A stretch of 64,000 nucleotides of DNA from Pachypanchax playfairii (GCA_006937955.1 SSNP01000122.1:1065806-1129805), one strand, 5' to 3'. Positions 21,841-36,755 are shown, counted from the first letter of the stretch. Translations and numbers: made by a program. The notes: generated by a model not told the origin, from the sequence alone.

Positions 21841-24800
21841 ATTACAACAACATTTACTTTCCCATCAGGATTTAGAAGTTATTTTTCAATTTAATTGCAT
21901 ATTATTTGCAATATTAATATGAGAAAAGCAGTTTAACATTAAATGTAGTGATGATCTTTTTTTAATCAACATATTATTATTTAGGAAACAACCTTACTCC
22001 AGAAAAATACATTATTGGATTAGAAGTGAAGATGATGTTCATTTCAAATCAATATTTCTCAGTTCAGATAGATGATGTTAGTAACATCATCCATCTGAAG
22101 TGACCAATGACTGTATTACTGTATCTAACATCTTGTCATGTATGTCAGCGGTTTTATTGACCAGGATGCTAGTCTTATTAATTGTGTTTATCTTGAGCTA
22201 AAGTGGCCTTTTCATTTGTATCGACAGTTTTATCACTGATCGTCTTGCTCATAAATGGAACATTCTCCCGATCTCCAAAAATTGCCCAACATGGCAAAAT
22301 GGATCCTTGCAGCTTTTGTTGGGTTTTTCTTGTTGTTTCGACAGGACATGTTTGCAGATCTTTGGTTTCATCTATTTGTGAATAAGATACAGTCAGATCA
22401 GATGAATGGCTGCTCTGAGTGATCATCAATTCTGTACTGTTTTGTTCCAAGATAATAATAATGCCACATAGCTTGACAGGCTATTTTGACAAGTAGTAAA
22501 ATAATATGAATAAAGCTGCTTAAACAAACTCAAACAAGTCAATTTGTATGGAACATTTTTGGACATATTTAGAAACTTTTGTCCACCACCATCTTTAAAG
22601 CAGCACATGAGTGGACATCTTTTACAAGTTTGGTGCTTAAAACTGGTTTTGCATTTTATATCAGTGAAAATACTATGCAAATATTACTGTCCTTAAATGT
22701 TGAATAAACACCGACAATGCTGTTGATGGTACATTTTCTTCTTTATTTAATCATGAAATGTCTGAAAACTTTGCAATGTAGTGGTTAAAACCTCATTAGG
22801 GTTAAAGGAACATTCAGCTGATCACTCAATACATTTTCAATAATCATAGTGATTAATAAAAGTCCGCCAATGGCATTGTGTTTTGATCGATTTTGATGTC
22901 ATTTTGGTTAATGGTAGCCACTTAAACTATGATAAACAGTTTACAATTTTGTAAAAACTAAAAAGAAAAATTAAGATTATTTACAAGTGCCACATTTTTC
23001 AAACCTGTGCCCCCAACAAAGATTTTCCAGACATACTACTGGTATTGATGTCTCTCGTTGGAAGAACTTACTGATTTCTGCTGCAATAACATCCAATTTG
23101 TCAGGGACATTTTATCTGAGACATGTTATTGTTATTGTTCAGCTTGTTTTTAATTATTCTAATCTTGAGTCACAATGACTGTCATTCTCAAATCAAATGA
23201 TAATGGTTAAAAGTGATTGTTTTGTGTTGACTTTAAGGCAGTAACAGAAGAGTTGATTATGTATTTGAGACATTCTGAGCCCTAGTTTGTGGCTGTTGTG
23301 TGCAGGCACTTTGCTGTCCAAGGCCTGTGTGGACTTTGGTTAGATTAGAGACAGCCTTGATTTATGGCAAAAACAGAAAATATATTTAAACTTGTTGCAC
23401 AATCAAATACAAACCCCCCCCCTCCACAACACACACCAAGAGTTTAAGGGTTGTTTATAATATATTCCATTAATAACTCAATTAATTGTAAAACTATCTA
23501 TGGAACTGCATCATAGGTGTCAAATGTATTTGTTTTTGTGATTACTGACAGTTAAATTAAAAATATTAGCTGTACCATTCATTTCACATCGACATTTTGG
23601 TTAGACATGTCTGTTCAATCAATTTTGTTTATTTAAAAGAATTCAATACAACAAATATCAAAACAAATTAGGTTAACCATGTGCAAAGAAGGAAATAAAC
23701 TGCATTATGACAAAAAACCCTAAAGAAAAGCAAGCATTAAAATTTTAATGACAATGCAGAGATAAAACTTTGGGAAATTAACACTTTTTCTTATATATTT
23801 ATGTAATAAATAGAACACTAACGGAAACAAATAACCTCTGATTATGGAAATGCACCTGTCATATCTTTCTTTAATTTAAAATGAATCAAGTAGACGCTTC
23901 CTCACCTGGCCGGTGTTTCAGAGATCCACTGCGACCCCTGCTGTCGGAAACGGGTAGCTATTACTGAAATGAAGCAACGGGATAAAAACTAGACAAAGAC
24001 AGTCAACCTATTAACGTGGCAGAAATATTTTACATTTAAGCCTAATACACGTGGAGTTAATATGATGCATCAAGTAGGACATGTTTTATAAGTCGAGTGT
24101 TATGTCACGTTTCTTTATATTTTAAACCAAAGTGATTCATGCAGTGCAGAATATGATGCAAAAATACTAAATGAAAACAATGTTGTCATTTTTTATTGTC
24201 AAGTGATGGATATTCAACTCATATCTTAGTGACTAGTGAAGCCTAAATGTTAGCACTGCAAATCTCGTTGAAATACTTGGGTTTAAACAACTTTATGCTC
24301 TATTATTTGTCTAACGCGAATAACTGTATTAAACCTGATCCATTAAAAGAAACCCTTATAAGTTGCTTTTGGTAAGTCGGGCTGAAACGGTGATAAACAC
24401 AAGGATGTTTAGTCAGCTCATCTCTCAGAGGAACAAATCCGGCAGCGTTGACGCGAATCCTGGACTTCAATCGGCTGCGTTGCTACACTACATAATAATG
24501 TAATAAGACTTTATTTGAGATCACAGTCCATCAGGGAGGAAAGTGTTTTAATTTGCCTACTTTAAACACATCAGAGTCATACGATGTTGTAAAAAAAAAT
24601 CCACGACAACAGCATGTAACATTACCAGATCATACAATGAAAGCTTTACAGATTAGTGACAAGGAACAAGATCCAAAATGTAAACACTCTCAGTAGCGAT
24701 TCTCTAAAGAATCTTAAAAACATTCACCTCCCTTTGATCTAACGCCAGCGCGCAACCACTTGATTAATCCGCAAGTACTTTCATAACCACGTGAAACACA

Positions 24801-25485
24801 TTTCCATCAACTTTGTGAACTTCAGACAGATTTATTGAAGGAGAGCTCCTAAATCAGTCGCACGCTCGTCTCTCGGGATAAGTCTGATTGGTGGAGTTAC
24901 ACGTGACGACAAGAGCGCATGCGCTGTTTGATCTTTCAAGACGAAACTCTGGGAGTTTGACGGTGAATCACAGTTGGATTTTAAACACAGGTTCAGTTTA
25001 AAAACAAAACAACCAAAAATTAACAATTCATTAAAAAACTTCTATACATAATAGCCCTATTGAGATTTCTGTTCCCCAAATTTCCACAATTGTGTGTGTT
25101 TTAAAGAAATTGTAAAAAAAAAAAAAAAAAAAAAACTATTTTGAATTATTTAAAATATTAATTTAAAAAACAACCCATGACAGAAAAATATTTATTTTGG
25201 TTCTTTCTCCTTGATCTAATTTAACGTGAAATGCATGTTAAAATTTGCTGTAGGCTATTTTAGATTTTTGTAGGTTATTGGAAATTGTTTAATAGCCACT
25301 TATATTTATTTTGTTCATTAAATTAAAACACGATTAGGTGGAGTTTAATCAAGTATAAACTAACGGTAGCTTACTAGTTATTATAGCCTACATTTTTTAA
25401 ATTTAACATAACTAAAATATCTAACTGTCACATTTTATTTGATCAAGTATAAAAGTGTTCGGACCCCGTAGTATTTTCAGTGTGA

Positions 25486-25518
<33 letters not shown>

Positions 25519-27795
25519 AGCTTCGCTCTGCTGCGAAGCTCCACTCTGCTCAGAGGTAAAACAACCGACTGGCCGCTCTCTGCTTCTAGACCCCATCGCT
25601 GCTTGACTGACATCCACTTTAAACCAATCAAATCAAGAAATATGAATTCTGATTAACTATTGGCCCACAGTTCTTTCTTCTGTGATCCCCAACAGCCAAT
25701 CACAGAACGTAAAGAGCAATGAATCTCATCGGGACGATCTGACAGACTCCGTGGCGCCCCGCAGCGGACGCATATGGAAGAAATTTCCCATCAGGACTGC
25801 TCTTTGCAAATTAACTCATATTAGTCAAAAATGCACTGCTTTGTCCAAGATATTATTTTGCCCATTTTACTGCAGTTTCTGCTTTATTATACTGATAGAA
25901 CAACCAGACTTTTCTAGTTCCTGCAATCTGCAGGAAACTGACTGCTGCTCTGTTACTAGCAGTGGAATTTATTCCCTCCTGTACTATCCGTGTCAATGCT
26001 GGTGCCCATTTCCCCTCATACAAGTCCAAATTATTTCTCATTTTCACCACTGTTTCATGTCTGACACATGAAGCAATTTTATGTATAGAATAATTTGTTT
26101 AAAAATTCGACAATATATTATCAACCACTGAGTGGCGCTGCTGTCCAAGTTTTGCGCAAGACGTTCACCCTTCTCTTCACAAGAATCTGTACTCATTTTA
26201 AAAACTGCTCTCTGCTGCTTTTAACATGTAGACGTAAATCAAAAATTTAAGAAACATTTAAAAATCTTTTCAGCCACAAAACAAATTGAAAATCTTCAAG
26301 ATTTTTCCTATTCAAATTTCCCTTTCCTTCACCATCTCCTAAGAGTCCAGAGGGTTTGAGGCCAGCAGTGGGGGAGTTGAGGCGCTGACAGTTCCCCCCC
26401 CCCCACATCTTTTCAGCATAAAACGCAGTTGTGGATTTGATGTCAGCGTCTGAGATGGCTTTTTTGATAAAGTTAGTCTGGCTTGCTGAGATTGGCATCC
26501 CTCTCCCTGGAAAAGAAAACAGAAAGGGCCCTGCATAAACAGAGGAAAATAGTCCTGGCTCAGTTAGAAAACAGCCCTTCTAAGAAGTGATTTCATAACC
26601 CTGGTCTGCTCAGATGCGTGTTGAAGAAACACATCACGTGCTTTCACACAATTATTTGCATTTCTAAAAGTCAGAGCAAAAAGTGTGGGAGCTAAAGCTT
26701 TAAATTCAGTTTTCAGGCCTGTCATGCATCGCTTCCTTTTTTTTTTGGACTTGAAAGAAACCTCCCTCTGTCAGGTTTGTTCCTGTAGCTATTGTGTCTG
26801 CTTCACTAATGGACTCCTCTCACCATGTCTTCTTTACCCCCTCTCTTTCTGTGCCTTCCTTTCGCTTCCATATCATATCCATGGGTTCCCCCGGGAGCTG
26901 ATTAAAAGGCTCTCTAGTCAGGGTGCGGGGAGAAGAGAGGAGAGGAGGGGTAGTGGAGAGGAGTTGTCCTTATTACCCCATATGTCTGAGGAGGAACGGG
27001 TGGAGTGGAGGACCTTTTTCCAGTTAATCAATAGAGATACCGTCCCTCCACAGTCTCCATGTCTCACTCTCTCCCTCCACCCTCTGACTCTCCCATTAGC
27101 AATAATGTGTCTGATATTGATAGTGGAAGGTCTGGGATCCATGACAGAAATGCAACTCCTCTCTTCTCTGTTCAAGGCGAGTTCCACATCAAAAGTCTGT
27201 GCTCAACCAAGAGACACAAGTCTTTGACATGCTGTTTAACCTGACTGTGTGATACATCTTTATAGACTGCTTTTGCCAATGAATCAGGGAAATTCTCCAC
27301 CTTGTTTAATGTCTTAAGTTGATTAGTAATCAATTTAAAGAGATTTACAGAGTGCAGATATTGCTGCAGCAAGCGTAAATTCAATGTTGTTGAGTGCTTC
27401 TTGTATTCACATGAAAATTGATGTATTGTTACTTTGACTTTCTTGGTACTCTCTTTTAGCAAAGCTATTCCAGTTTTTCAAAAATCACAGTGTGCGATGT
27501 GGTCACAATGTCAGCTCGATTTTTTGTCTGTATGCTTTCTTAAACATGCAGTATTGTATTAAAAATATTTAGATTATTTCTAAAAAGGTTACAGGGGAAA
27601 CATCTGATAAAAATAAATATTATGTATTTTGAAGTGAAAGTACAAGGGAAATTCATTGCAAATTACAAATGGACAACAATGAAGCTAAAATACCTCCTGT
27701 CAATTGTAAAGTTTTTATTAATTTATCTTATTGGAATATTGTTTCTTCTGCATTAAAGTAAATGTTAGAATGTATTGTTCCTTATGAATGAAGTC
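21841..27795. other. Intergenic region, no gene recognised
   Basis: Nearly 6 kb of AT-rich sequence without coding regions I can support. It holds an A-run near 25116, a TG microsatellite (25487-25517) and a G/A-rich patch near 26925-26965. ORFs of up to 180 codons near 26685-27227 lack domain-like features or splice context. Confidence 0.4.
25487..25517. repeat. (TG)n microsatellite
   Basis: An uninterrupted TG dinucleotide run of about 15 units. Confidence 0.95.
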
Positions 27796-30700
27796 AAGAT
27801 GAATTAACATTTATAAGATGCAACAAAGTAAATTAATCAAATTATTATATTTTGGCAAATTTGCTGAGAGAAATAATAGATATTTACATTAACCAGCTGT
27901 GCAAACCTCAATTTTATAAAGACTTCTAAATAATAAGAAAGAAATGAACAAAATGAACAGAGTTACCAAAAGAGATGTTTGCAAAAATATGTAGCTAATC
28001 GATGTTGTCAGGAAACTGTCTAATTAGAAAAGTATGTTTAGATGTTTTATGAATCAGTTTAAATCACCAGAGGTTACAACATGTTTAAGTGAATTACAAT
28101 ATTAAAGGGTTTCATGGATAAATTTGACAAACAATATAAAAAGGAATGGAAGTAAACGATTTAGAGAGAAACAATTTCCAAATAATAGTGAGTGAAAAAT
28201 GCCATTGCCATTGTTTTGAAGGAGGCGGGGGGGGGTCTTCTCCTAGCTGCCTAAGGGGTCGTGTGGGTGTTACTATGTGCATCCACAGGGCTTCAGATGC
28301 AGGGCCGGAAACTTCTGAGGCATGTGTTAGCAGTGGGGAGAATGACCTTTGACCTTCCTGACTCTGTAACCCCAGGGGGTCATAGAAATGGGCAGCGAGG
28401 GAGTGGGGGTGGACTGGTCATCAGGGAAAAGCTGTAATTGATGTGAGGAGCGAAGAGGGCTGCTGGAAGCAGAGAGGATGGGAGGGACCTGAACCTGAAG
28501 GAACCTGAGACTCTAGAGAAATGCTGGAGTGCTGATGAGGGGTCTGGTCTGTGTCCACAGATCTGTGATGCTGGTGTGATGGGAGCTTTGACTGTTCACA
28601 GATCAGGCAAAACTGACGATTAAACACTAATAAAGAGCCAAATTTACTCTAATCAGTGTTTAATTTCACTTTGAGTCCATTACCTCCCACTTCTATTCTA
28701 TTATTTTCAATAACCACAGTTGAAACTGTAGCCTTGGAGAAGCTGATTTAACTTTACACAATTTTGTCACATTTTTCTTGAGTTATTCTGCTGTAAAAAC
28801 CTGAAAAGTTTTCACTACGTTGTTGTTTGGCTGTAATTATCTAACAAACAGCTGTAGACTCTTAAGTCATCTTTCCAAAACTTTTAATTATGAGCCAAAC
28901 AGGTATCCGTGTAGTTGTAAACACAATTTATCCACACCCATGCAGCTAAATCTTTCTCTCATTTTGAGATGTTTGTCAAATAATTCAAAACTTTGCTTTA
29001 GTTTTTGACAGAAAGTCGAGGTTGCTTTTTCTTCAGCTGGGGGTTCAGAAGGTAAGCTGAGCTGCAGGGGCCTGGGGAGGGATGAAGGAGGCAATGGCTG
29101 ACAGATGTTTACCCAACTGTTCTTCTGATGTCTTGTGTGCATGTGGGTACAATGCTTTTTTTTACCAATAGTGCCACCAAAAATCAAAGACCAATCCATC
29201 CCTCTTTCAAGTTGAATACTTCACTTTTTGTAACCTAAACAGTGCAGTTCTTTATCAGTTTGGTTTAATTTACCAGTGACTCATCCTACCGACATGAACG
29301 AGTATCATGGTTGAATGTTATCAAGTTACTTCCAAATTAAACGCAACGTAGAACAGGTCACGTTAAAGTTGTTATTTTAGAGAACTGGGGAAAATGTGCA
29401 CAATGTTTGTGATGGAGAGCAATTCAGAGTTTCCTGTCCACATCATTGCACTCTTGAGGGTTTCGGTCCTGCCGTGGTGTCAAACATAAATGTGTCCTCC
29501 CGTAGCTCTAAAAACATGGTCAAAGTAAATAGTTTGGGGGTGTAAATATGATGGTAGCTGATCCAGTGTTTGTTTTGGGTTGTTGGTCAACCTTAAAAGT
29601 TGAGAAGAAATCCTAAACCATGATGGATGATGGATGTGAAATTAAAACAGTTAAAAACTATGAAAAACTGGGTAAAAACTACTTCAACTGAGGCAACATT
29701 TATTTCAGTTTGAAGTGACAGATTTTGTGGGAGTGTCTAATGGCTGTACTAGTTACTAAGAGAGAAAAACTATAGCAGTCTATTTGAAAAAGTGGTTCTC
29801 TTCATAAAACTTCCTAAACATTCAAATCTATTCAGAAAATTTCATTTGAGCCACTTTTTTCTTTTTTGTTTGTTTTACATCATAATCATTAACCTGTGAT
29901 GATAGAATGCTTTCATATTCACAGCATTAGAATTTAGATTTAGCTTTAGCTTTAAGATTTAGCTTAAATAATTTGACATAACCTAAAACTGATAAAAACT
30001 AAGAACAAGGTCACAGAGTGAGATTTGGTTGGCAAGATGTTAACAACTTGTTTAGCAATTATTTGACAAAACAAGTTTTGCTCAGTCACAACAAATTCAA
30101 TATATAAGGCAAGTTGTTCATGAAGGACATTCACGCCAAGACTAGAGGGTACTAAAACTGTGTCCAATCTCCATTTTGCAGGGCAAATAATTAGCAAAAT
30201 ATCCAAGCAAATAAAAATTCACTGGAAAATATGAGCATGCTAAAACCATGCTTTCTTTGGTGTTTTATGTTGTGCATTCCGCATTGATATAAATTCTCTT
30301 TCCCGAGATAGTATAAACAGCACCCCGCAGGATATGTTGTAAAATGAAACAAAGTGGAAAGAACACTTCACACTTCCACTGAGAGTGGTGAAACCCTGTG
30401 ATGAAAACAAAAAAATAAATCATCACATGCCCCTGGAGATTATTTAAATGCAAAAAATTGGATGCTGTGCAACATTGTGTGCCATATTTCTTTTGTTTTT
30501 GCAAATTAATTTGAAATAGAAAAGTAAAAGGAGAAAAAGCTTCTAAATTTTCTTCTGCGGTTACATGACAGGCAGAAAAAACACCCCTTTTCTGTTGTTT
30601 AAAGCAACTGATCCCCATAGCTAATATCCACGAAGGAGCATGCCTTGTGTCTCCTCAGCTTTTCAAAAGTGACACTATTGTTGAAGGGAGGCAGGGAGTT

Positions 30701-31869
30701 TGTGTGTGTGGTGAGGACATGGTGCTGGTTTCATGGGACTGTGACTGGAGGAGCGTAATGCTGATGAGGACTTCATCCAGTCTGTTTATGATGGCAGAGC
30801 AAAGGAACTGACCCTTATCCTTTCCAGACGTCTCCATCTCACAGCTCTATCTTTTTACTTTTTTCCCTCCTCATGTTCCTTTTCCTACTGCTATAATCTT
30901 GTAACAAAACTAAGTGAGCACATCTTACACAAAGATCTGCTTAATTAAAAAAATAAAAAATAAAGCAGCAGTAATCTTTTTGGTTCCTGCATTTTCAGGA
31001 ATGCATGTCTGAAACCTTTTAAACCACTTGCTCACATTATGTGTATTATTTGAGCTTTAACCAAAACTGACTGAGATTACAGGGATATGATTAATGAATG
31101 TAGGGGTTTGGACTAATTTTGCAGACTTTGAAGATTTAATTAAGGGTATTTCCAGCTAAACTGGAAAACTGTTCTTGTTAGTTGTCATATAGGAACATGT
31201 ACTTCAGTGCCTCAGATGTTATTGATGTGTACTCACTATTTCATCATTATTTGTTTTTCAGAATATTAATATTTATCTAAAGTAAATATTTGGTATGTAC
31301 CAAAATTAGATAAAATACAGAAACAGCAAAGCCAAATTAAAAGAATTGTCAAACTTTTTGGAATTAACACATGACAGCAATCCTGCACAATCCACATTTT
31401 GTGACAATATTCATTCTCTTACCAACATCCATCTTAGAACAGAGGATTCACTACATAGGTTGACCTACTCCTTACAAAACTGCAAAAATAGACATCTGAA
31501 AAAGTTAATCAATGGACAGATTAATATTTTCCAAAATGATATGAAATGAAAACATGAAATGCATTCAGATTCTTCAGGATGGCTGCTGAGGTATAAAACT
31601 TTATCTGCTACATGTTGGTTGAGACGTAGAACAGACAAACAGAATAGTTAATATTGTATTAAGATAGTTTGGAACCTAACTTTTCACAGAGAAGCATCTA
31701 TTAAAACATTGCCAAGATGTTTTATACAGAGTAAACTTACTTGGCTTTTGTCATCATAGAGTTCGTCAGCTCAAACATTTTTTTCTGATTTTTCACCAGA
31801 TTCAATAGCGTCTTGTAGTTTTCTTTTCTTTTCTTTTCTTTTCTTTTCTTTTCTTTTCTTTTCTTTTCT
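27796..31869. repeat. 4.07-kb block, copy A
   Basis: Every landmark here recurs at a constant +4,084 offset in 31880-35953 with no difference seen, including a nine-G run and long AT-rich stretches. It ends inside a TTTTC microsatellite directly against an N gap. No gene or recognised transposon lies in the block. Likely one arm of an unmerged contig overlap. Confidence 0.9.
31819..31869. repeat. (TTTTC)n microsatellite, cut by gap
   Basis: About ten TTTTC units ending at the N run. The counterpart at 35903-35983 is longer and continues into unique sequence. Confidence 0.95.
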
Positions 31870-31879
31870 NNNNNNNNNN
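31870..31879. other. Assembly gap (10 N)
   Basis: Ten Ns, probably a fixed-size placeholder, between a microsatellite and the start of the second copy of the 4-kb block. Confidence 0.98.
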
Positions 31880-34800
31880 AAGATGAATTAACATTTATAA
31901 GATGCAACAAAGTAAATTAATCAAATTATTATATTTTGGCAAATTTGCTGAGAGAAATAATAGATATTTACATTAACCAGCTGTGCAAACCTCAATTTTA
32001 TAAAGACTTCTAAATAATAAGAAAGAAATGAACAAAATGAACAGAGTTACCAAAAGAGATGTTTGCAAAAATATGTAGCTAATCGATGTTGTCAGGAAAC
32101 TGTCTAATTAGAAAAGTATGTTTAGATGTTTTATGAATCAGTTTAAATCACCAGAGGTTACAACATGTTTAAGTGAATTACAATATTAAAGGGTTTCATG
32201 GATAAATTTGACAAACAATATAAAAAGGAATGGAAGTAAACGATTTAGAGAGAAACAATTTCCAAATAATAGTGAGTGAAAAATGCCATTGCCATTGTTT
32301 TGAAGGAGGCGGGGGGGGGTCTTCTCCTAGCTGCCTAAGGGGTCGTGTGGGTGTTACTATGTGCATCCACAGGGCTTCAGATGCAGGGCCGGAAACTTCT
32401 GAGGCATGTGTTAGCAGTGGGGAGAATGACCTTTGACCTTCCTGACTCTGTAACCCCAGGGGGTCATAGAAATGGGCAGCGAGGGAGTGGGGGTGGACTG
32501 GTCATCAGGGAAAAGCTGTAATTGATGTGAGGAGCGAAGAGGGCTGCTGGAAGCAGAGAGGATGGGAGGGACCTGAACCTGAAGGAACCTGAGACTCTAG
32601 AGAAATGCTGGAGTGCTGATGAGGGGTCTGGTCTGTGTCCACAGATCTGTGATGCTGGTGTGATGGGAGCTTTGACTGTTCACAGATCAGGCAAAACTGA
32701 CGATTAAACACTAATAAAGAGCCAAATTTACTCTAATCAGTGTTTAATTTCACTTTGAGTCCATTACCTCCCACTTCTATTCTATTATTTTCAATAACCA
32801 CAGTTGAAACTGTAGCCTTGGAGAAGCTGATTTAACTTTACACAATTTTGTCACATTTTTCTTGAGTTATTCTGCTGTAAAAACCTGAAAAGTTTTCACT
32901 ACGTTGTTGTTTGGCTGTAATTATCTAACAAACAGCTGTAGACTCTTAAGTCATCTTTCCAAAACTTTTAATTATGAGCCAAACAGGTATCCGTGTAGTT
33001 GTAAACACAATTTATCCACACCCATGCAGCTAAATCTTTCTCTCATTTTGAGATGTTTGTCAAATAATTCAAAACTTTGCTTTAGTTTTTGACAGAAAGT
33101 CGAGGTTGCTTTTTCTTCAGCTGGGGGTTCAGAAGGTAAGCTGAGCTGCAGGGGCCTGGGGAGGGATGAAGGAGGCAATGGCTGACAGATGTTTACCCAA
33201 CTGTTCTTCTGATGTCTTGTGTGCATGTGGGTACAATGCTTTTTTTTACCAATAGTGCCACCAAAAATCAAAGACCAATCCATCCCTCTTTCAAGTTGAA
33301 TACTTCACTTTTTGTAACCTAAACAGTGCAGTTCTTTATCAGTTTGGTTTAATTTACCAGTGACTCATCCTACCGACATGAACGAGTATCATGGTTGAAT
33401 GTTATCAAGTTACTTCCAAATTAAACGCAACGTAGAACAGGTCACGTTAAAGTTGTTATTTTAGAGAACTGGGGAAAATGTGCACAATGTTTGTGATGGA
33501 GAGCAATTCAGAGTTTCCTGTCCACATCATTGCACTCTTGAGGGTTTCGGTCCTGCCGTGGTGTCAAACATAAATGTGTCCTCCCGTAGCTCTAAAAACA
33601 TGGTCAAAGTAAATAGTTTGGGGGTGTAAATATGATGGTAGCTGATCCAGTGTTTGTTTTGGGTTGTTGGTCAACCTTAAAAGTTGAGAAGAAATCCTAA
33701 ACCATGATGGATGATGGATGTGAAATTAAAACAGTTAAAAACTATGAAAAACTGGGTAAAAACTACTTCAACTGAGGCAACATTTATTTCAGTTTGAAGT
33801 GACAGATTTTGTGGGAGTGTCTAATGGCTGTACTAGTTACTAAGAGAGAAAAACTATAGCAGTCTATTTGAAAAAGTGGTTCTCTTCATAAAACTTCCTA
33901 AACATTCAAATCTATTCAGAAAATTTCATTTGAGCCACTTTTTTCTTTTTTGTTTGTTTTACATCATAATCATTAACCTGTGATGATAGAATGCTTTCAT
34001 ATTCACAGCATTAGAATTTAGATTTAGCTTTAGCTTTAAGATTTAGCTTAAATAATTTGACATAACCTAAAACTGATAAAAACTAAGAACAAGGTCACAG
34101 AGTGAGATTTGGTTGGCAAGATGTTAACAACTTGTTTAGCAATTATTTGACAAAACAAGTTTTGCTCAGTCACAACAAATTCAATATATAAGGCAAGTTG
34201 TTCATGAAGGACATTCACGCCAAGACTAGAGGGTACTAAAACTGTGTCCAATCTCCATTTTGCAGGGCAAATAATTAGCAAAATATCCAAGCAAATAAAA
34301 ATTCACTGGAAAATATGAGCATGCTAAAACCATGCTTTCTTTGGTGTTTTATGTTGTGCATTCCGCATTGATATAAATTCTCTTTCCCGAGATAGTATAA
34401 ACAGCACCCCGCAGGATATGTTGTAAAATGAAACAAAGTGGAAAGAACACTTCACACTTCCACTGAGAGTGGTGAAACCCTGTGATGAAAACAAAAAAAT
34501 AAATCATCACATGCCCCTGGAGATTATTTAAATGCAAAAAATTGGATGCTGTGCAACATTGTGTGCCATATTTCTTTTGTTTTTGCAAATTAATTTGAAA
34601 TAGAAAAGTAAAAGGAGAAAAAGCTTCTAAATTTTCTTCTGCGGTTACATGACAGGCAGAAAAAACACCCCTTTTCTGTTGTTTAAAGCAACTGATCCCC
34701 ATAGCTAATATCCACGAAGGAGCATGCCTTGTGTCTCCTCAGCTTTTCAAAAGTGACACTATTGTTGAAGGGAGGCAGGGAGTTTGTGTGTGTGGTGAGG

Positions 34801-35953
34801 ACATGGTGCTGGTTTCATGGGACTGTGACTGGAGGAGCGTAATGCTGATGAGGACTTCATCCAGTCTGTTTATGATGGCAGAGCAAAGGAACTGACCCTT
34901 ATCCTTTCCAGACGTCTCCATCTCACAGCTCTATCTTTTTACTTTTTTCCCTCCTCATGTTCCTTTTCCTACTGCTATAATCTTGTAACAAAACTAAGTG
35001 AGCACATCTTACACAAAGATCTGCTTAATTAAAAAAATAAAAAATAAAGCAGCAGTAATCTTTTTGGTTCCTGCATTTTCAGGAATGCATGTCTGAAACC
35101 TTTTAAACCACTTGCTCACATTATGTGTATTATTTGAGCTTTAACCAAAACTGACTGAGATTACAGGGATATGATTAATGAATGTAGGGGTTTGGACTAA
35201 TTTTGCAGACTTTGAAGATTTAATTAAGGGTATTTCCAGCTAAACTGGAAAACTGTTCTTGTTAGTTGTCATATAGGAACATGTACTTCAGTGCCTCAGA
35301 TGTTATTGATGTGTACTCACTATTTCATCATTATTTGTTTTTCAGAATATTAATATTTATCTAAAGTAAATATTTGGTATGTACCAAAATTAGATAAAAT
35401 ACAGAAACAGCAAAGCCAAATTAAAAGAATTGTCAAACTTTTTGGAATTAACACATGACAGCAATCCTGCACAATCCACATTTTGTGACAATATTCATTC
35501 TCTTACCAACATCCATCTTAGAACAGAGGATTCACTACATAGGTTGACCTACTCCTTACAAAACTGCAAAAATAGACATCTGAAAAAGTTAATCAATGGA
35601 CAGATTAATATTTTCCAAAATGATATGAAATGAAAACATGAAATGCATTCAGATTCTTCAGGATGGCTGCTGAGGTATAAAACTTTATCTGCTACATGTT
35701 GGTTGAGACGTAGAACAGACAAACAGAATAGTTAATATTGTATTAAGATAGTTTGGAACCTAACTTTTCACAGAGAAGCATCTATTAAAACATTGCCAAG
35801 ATGTTTTATACAGAGTAAACTTACTTGGCTTTTGTCATCATAGAGTTCGTCAGCTCAAACATTTTTTTCTGATTTTTCACCAGATTCAATAGCGTCTTGT
35901 AGTTTTCTTTTCTTTTCTTTTCTTTTCTTTTCTTTTCTTTTCTTTTCTTTTCT
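31880..35953. repeat. 4.07-kb block, copy B
   Basis: Matches 27796-31869 throughout as far as can be read. It begins abruptly at the gap, in the middle of what is continuous sequence in copy A. Beyond its TTTTC tract it runs into unique sequence (from 35984), the expected behaviour of a second contig that overlaps the first. Confidence 0.9.
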
Positions 35954-35983
35954 TTTCTTTTCTTTTCTTTTCTTTTCTTTTCT
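35903..35983. repeat. (TTTTC)n microsatellite
   Basis: About sixteen TTTTC units. Translation of the opposite strand gives a KKRKEKKRKE-type artefact ORF with no meaning. Confidence 0.95.
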
Positions 35984-36582
35984 GAGGAAGTCAAAGACTT
36001 AATATATGTGAACAAATACCATTTTCTGGGTCAATTAAAGTCAGTAGAGTACTGTTTGTGATATTTTTTTGATACTTTAAAAAAGTCAAGACAAATAAAA
36101 GACAAAACCCCTTTCTTGACCAGCTCACCACTGCACATACTGTATATGTATAAATGGATATCTATATAGGTCCGCTTTGTTGTGAATAGCTATGGAAGAG
36201 CTCCTAAAGGGAGATGGAGAGGGAATAAATGGAGGATTTTCAGCTTGTTAAACGGGGCATTAAAAGGGCTTGTGACTGGGAGTTGTAGGCTATAAAACCA
36301 AACTGTTTGGTTGCATTCATGTTTTAGTGCATTGGCTCATAGATTGACAGCTTTGCAGTGAGGCTGTTGTTTGGGCCATGCCTTGGGGCATGCTTTATGC
36401 TGCTCATTTGGCACAGGGGCACTTTCAAAACTCACCAGAGGAAAATTTAGGGTAAAACTGAGCACTAAATGGAGACTGGAGTCTTAGCTATTATCTGAGT
36501 GAAATTAAACAATGGGGAAAGATATAAGACACGTGCACTTTGTGTTTTATAATGCTGTCATTTATAATGCTATAGGTTTTAT

Positions 36583-36584
<2 letters not shown>
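35984..36584. other. Non-coding stretch
   Basis: No gene or recognised repeat is visible. Confidence 0.4.

Positions 36585-36630
<46 letters not shown>
36585..36630. repeat. (AC)n microsatellite
   Basis: An AC dinucleotide run of about 23 units, abutting the terminal repeat of the element at 36628-37810. Confidence 0.97.
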
Positions 36631-36632
<2 letters not shown>

Positions 36633-36755
36633 TAAAAGGGATTTGCTGACTGCACTCGACTCAGTCTAGTCTACCTGTTGCTTTGAGTCAGTTAAGTTAC
36701 ATGAATTATCACTGTCAAGTTAAAGCGTATTCAACTTGACAGTAGTTCATGTAAC

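Noticed and set aside
26685..27227. 180-codon plus-strand ORF in the intergenic region
   Set aside because: No recognisable motifs, low-complexity G/A-rich middle, overlapping ORFs on the other strand of similar length; consistent with chance.
27796..35953. Recent biological segmental duplication
   Set aside because: Lack of visible divergence over 4 kb together with the 10-N gap at a microsatellite fits an assembly overlap far better.
35821..36015. KKRKEKKRKE-rich ORF
   Set aside because: Translation of the TTTTC microsatellite.
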